From: Spirochaetaceae bacterium | GTDB lineage: Bacteria; Spirochaetota; Spirochaetia; Treponematales; Treponemataceae | DNA: 5,786 nucleotides | Assembly (NCBI GenBank): GCA_031271875.1 | Contig: JAISVD010000098.1 | Coordinates: 1 to 5,786 of the forward strand | Direction of reading: 5' to 3' | Part shown: positions 4,945 to 5,786 of the stretch, one piece after another | How positions within the stretch are numbered: position 1 is the stretch's first letter | Layout of the letters: each line of letters opens with the position of its first letter | Translations under genes and position numbers: made by a program | The notes under the pieces: model-generated | What the model saw: the letters and a program-made list of their open reading frames with translations, nothing else | The model's database searches: none | What the model was told of the DNA's origin: nothing

Positions 4945-4980
4945 ATAAAAAATATGAACATTTCTGAAAAAAAATGTCAA
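4938..4980 (-). promoter_or_regulatory. leuA promoter with overlapping palindrome
   Basis: TTGACA (4980-4975) is followed after 17 bases by TCATAT (4957-4952), a moderate -10 box. A perfect 9-base inverted repeat TGTTCATAT-N5-ATATGAACA (4938-4960) covers the -10 box and the expected start site, so it could be an operator. Eight T's (4974-4967) follow the -35 box directly. The start site would be near 4945. Confidence 0.6.
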
Positions 4981-5083
4981 GTACCGGTTACGCTATCAGC
5001 GGCGCCTGCATTTAAATTTCCAACTCATTATTCTGTAAGTAGATAATGTATAAAATACGTTCACTTTGCTGTTATACCAGACA

Positions 5084-5112
5084 TTGTGTAAAAAATGATT
5101 TTCTGTTATAAT
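5084..5112 (+). promoter_or_regulatory. Promoter of thrC
   Basis: TTGTGT (5084-5089), a 17-base spacer and a perfect TATAAT (5107-5112) with an extended -10 TG at 5104-5105. Transcription should start near 5119, about 28 bases before the ATG. The surroundings are strongly AT-rich. No leader peptide or attenuator fits in so short a leader. Confidence 0.8.
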
Positions 5113-5146
5113 TCATGAAATATTAATATATATAAGTGAGCAGCCA

Positions 5147-5786
5147 ATGATCTATCGAGATACCAGGGATGCATCGATTTCAGCGGATTTCCGTACTGCG
5201 GTTATGAGCGGAATGAATCCAGAAAGCGGAGGACTCTATGTTCCCTCCGAATATCCCGGACTTCCCTCATCTTTTTTGCGGAAAACACCGGTTCCGTCCT
5301 TCAGGGATATCGCCTTTGAAACCGTAAAACCCTATATTAACGGGGAGATACCTGATGGGGAACTTCAATCAATTATAGCGGATGCCTATCCGTTTAACGC
5401 GCAGATAACCCCGGTCGATCCGGTCACCTATATACTTGAACTGTTTCACGGCCCCACCTGCGCGTTCAAGGACTTTGGCGCACGCTTCATGGCCCGGGTT
5501 ATGGCCTGGTTCAACAGGGATGAACAGAAACCGCTCCATATTCTTGTCGCCACATCCGGGGACACAGGGTCAGCGGTGGGGAGCGCGTTTCAGGGGCTTA
5601 CAGGAATCGATGTTACCATCCTCTATCCGGCGGGACGGATAAGCCCGCTCCAGGAGAAGCAGCTTTCAACATTCACTGGAAACGTCCGCTCCCTGGCGGT
5701 GTCCGGTTCCTTTGACGACTGCCAGAAACTCGTAAAGACAGCGTTTACCGATGAGGAACTGCGCAGGAAACTCAGGCTCTCGTCGG
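5147..5786 (+). CDS. thrC: Threonine synthase, N-terminal part (cut by the right edge)
   Basis: Converts O-phosphohomoserine to threonine and phosphate with pyridoxal phosphate; last step of threonine synthesis. The 213 visible residues include the small N-terminal region (SGGLYVPSEYP, 27-37), the PLP motif FHGPTCAFKDFGARF with the Schiff-base lysine at 108, and the cofactor phosphate loop ATSGDTGSAVGSAF (135-148), then LYPAGRISPLQEKQL. The pattern fits the E. coli/yeast-like class, usually 430-500 residues, so about half is missing. ATG 5147 was chosen by fit to the family N-terminus; AGTGAG 6-10 bases upstream is a modest ribosome-binding site. It is divergent from leuA and has its own extended -10 promoter. 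Confidence 0.96.
   Translation, partial: MIYRDTRDASISADFRTAVMSGMNPESGGLYVPSEYPGLPSSFLRKTPVPSFRDIAFETVKPYINGEIPDGELQSIIADAYPFNAQITPVDPVTYILELFHGPTCAFKDFGARFMARVMAWFNRDEQKPLHILVATSGDTGSAVGSAFQGLTGIDVTILYPAGRISPLQEKQLSTFTGNVRSLAVSGSFDDCQKLVKTAFTDEELRRKLRLSS

Noticed and set aside
4794..4960. T-box riboswitch for leuA
   Set aside because: A GTACCGCG sequence appears at 4933-4925 on the minus strand, but it is near the transcript 5' end, far from the terminator, and the AGGGTGG half is missing.

Overview
The window reads as chromosomal DNA from a free-living or gut bacterium of medium GC with housekeeping sigma70-type promoters. The small XRE-type regulator and the rest of the gene content recall spirochaetes of the Treponema/Spirochaeta group. 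That assignment is an inference from memory of protein style and could be wrong. No insertion sequence, CRISPR array, prophage gene or other mobile element was seen.

Layout from left to right. Positions 1-761 (minus) hold the N-terminal 253 residues of trigger factor (tig), which runs off the left edge; upstream of it lie several inverted repeats (798-900). A tRNA-Gly(GCC) (983-1054, minus) has a good promoter and its own intrinsic terminator. Next comes a 109-residue helix-turn-helix regulator (1306-1635, minus), with a cluster of palindromes at its 5' end. An RluA-family pseudouridine synthase (1827-2663, minus) follows, with its own promoter and a possible short upstream ORF that overlaps its start codon. 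The gap 2664-3060 carries that promoter and a strong intrinsic terminator pointing to the plus strand, which has no obvious gene to serve. A 567-residue 2-isopropylmalate synthase (leuA, 3061-4764, minus) is separated from the divergent threonine synthase gene (thrC, from 5147, plus, cut by the right edge) by 382 bases.

The most interesting structure is the leuA leader. Reading the minus strand from 4980 there is a TTGACA promoter box, a 9-bp palindrome, and a 33-codon ORF (4843-4944) with five leucine codons among seven. After it come a hairpin over its stop codon and an 8-bp GC-rich hairpin with a UUCG loop followed by seven T's (4794-4820), 30 bases before the leuA start codon. This is the architecture of leader-peptide transcription attenuation responding to charged tRNA-Leu. 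LeuA makes the first committed intermediate of leucine synthesis and keeps its C-terminal leucine-sensing domain, so leucine would act both on transcription and on the enzyme.

The genes do not form one operon. They are mostly single transcription units: tig (probably with clp genes beyond the left edge), tRNA-Gly, the regulator, the pseudouridine synthase, leuA and thrC. The last two are divergent amino-acid biosynthesis genes.
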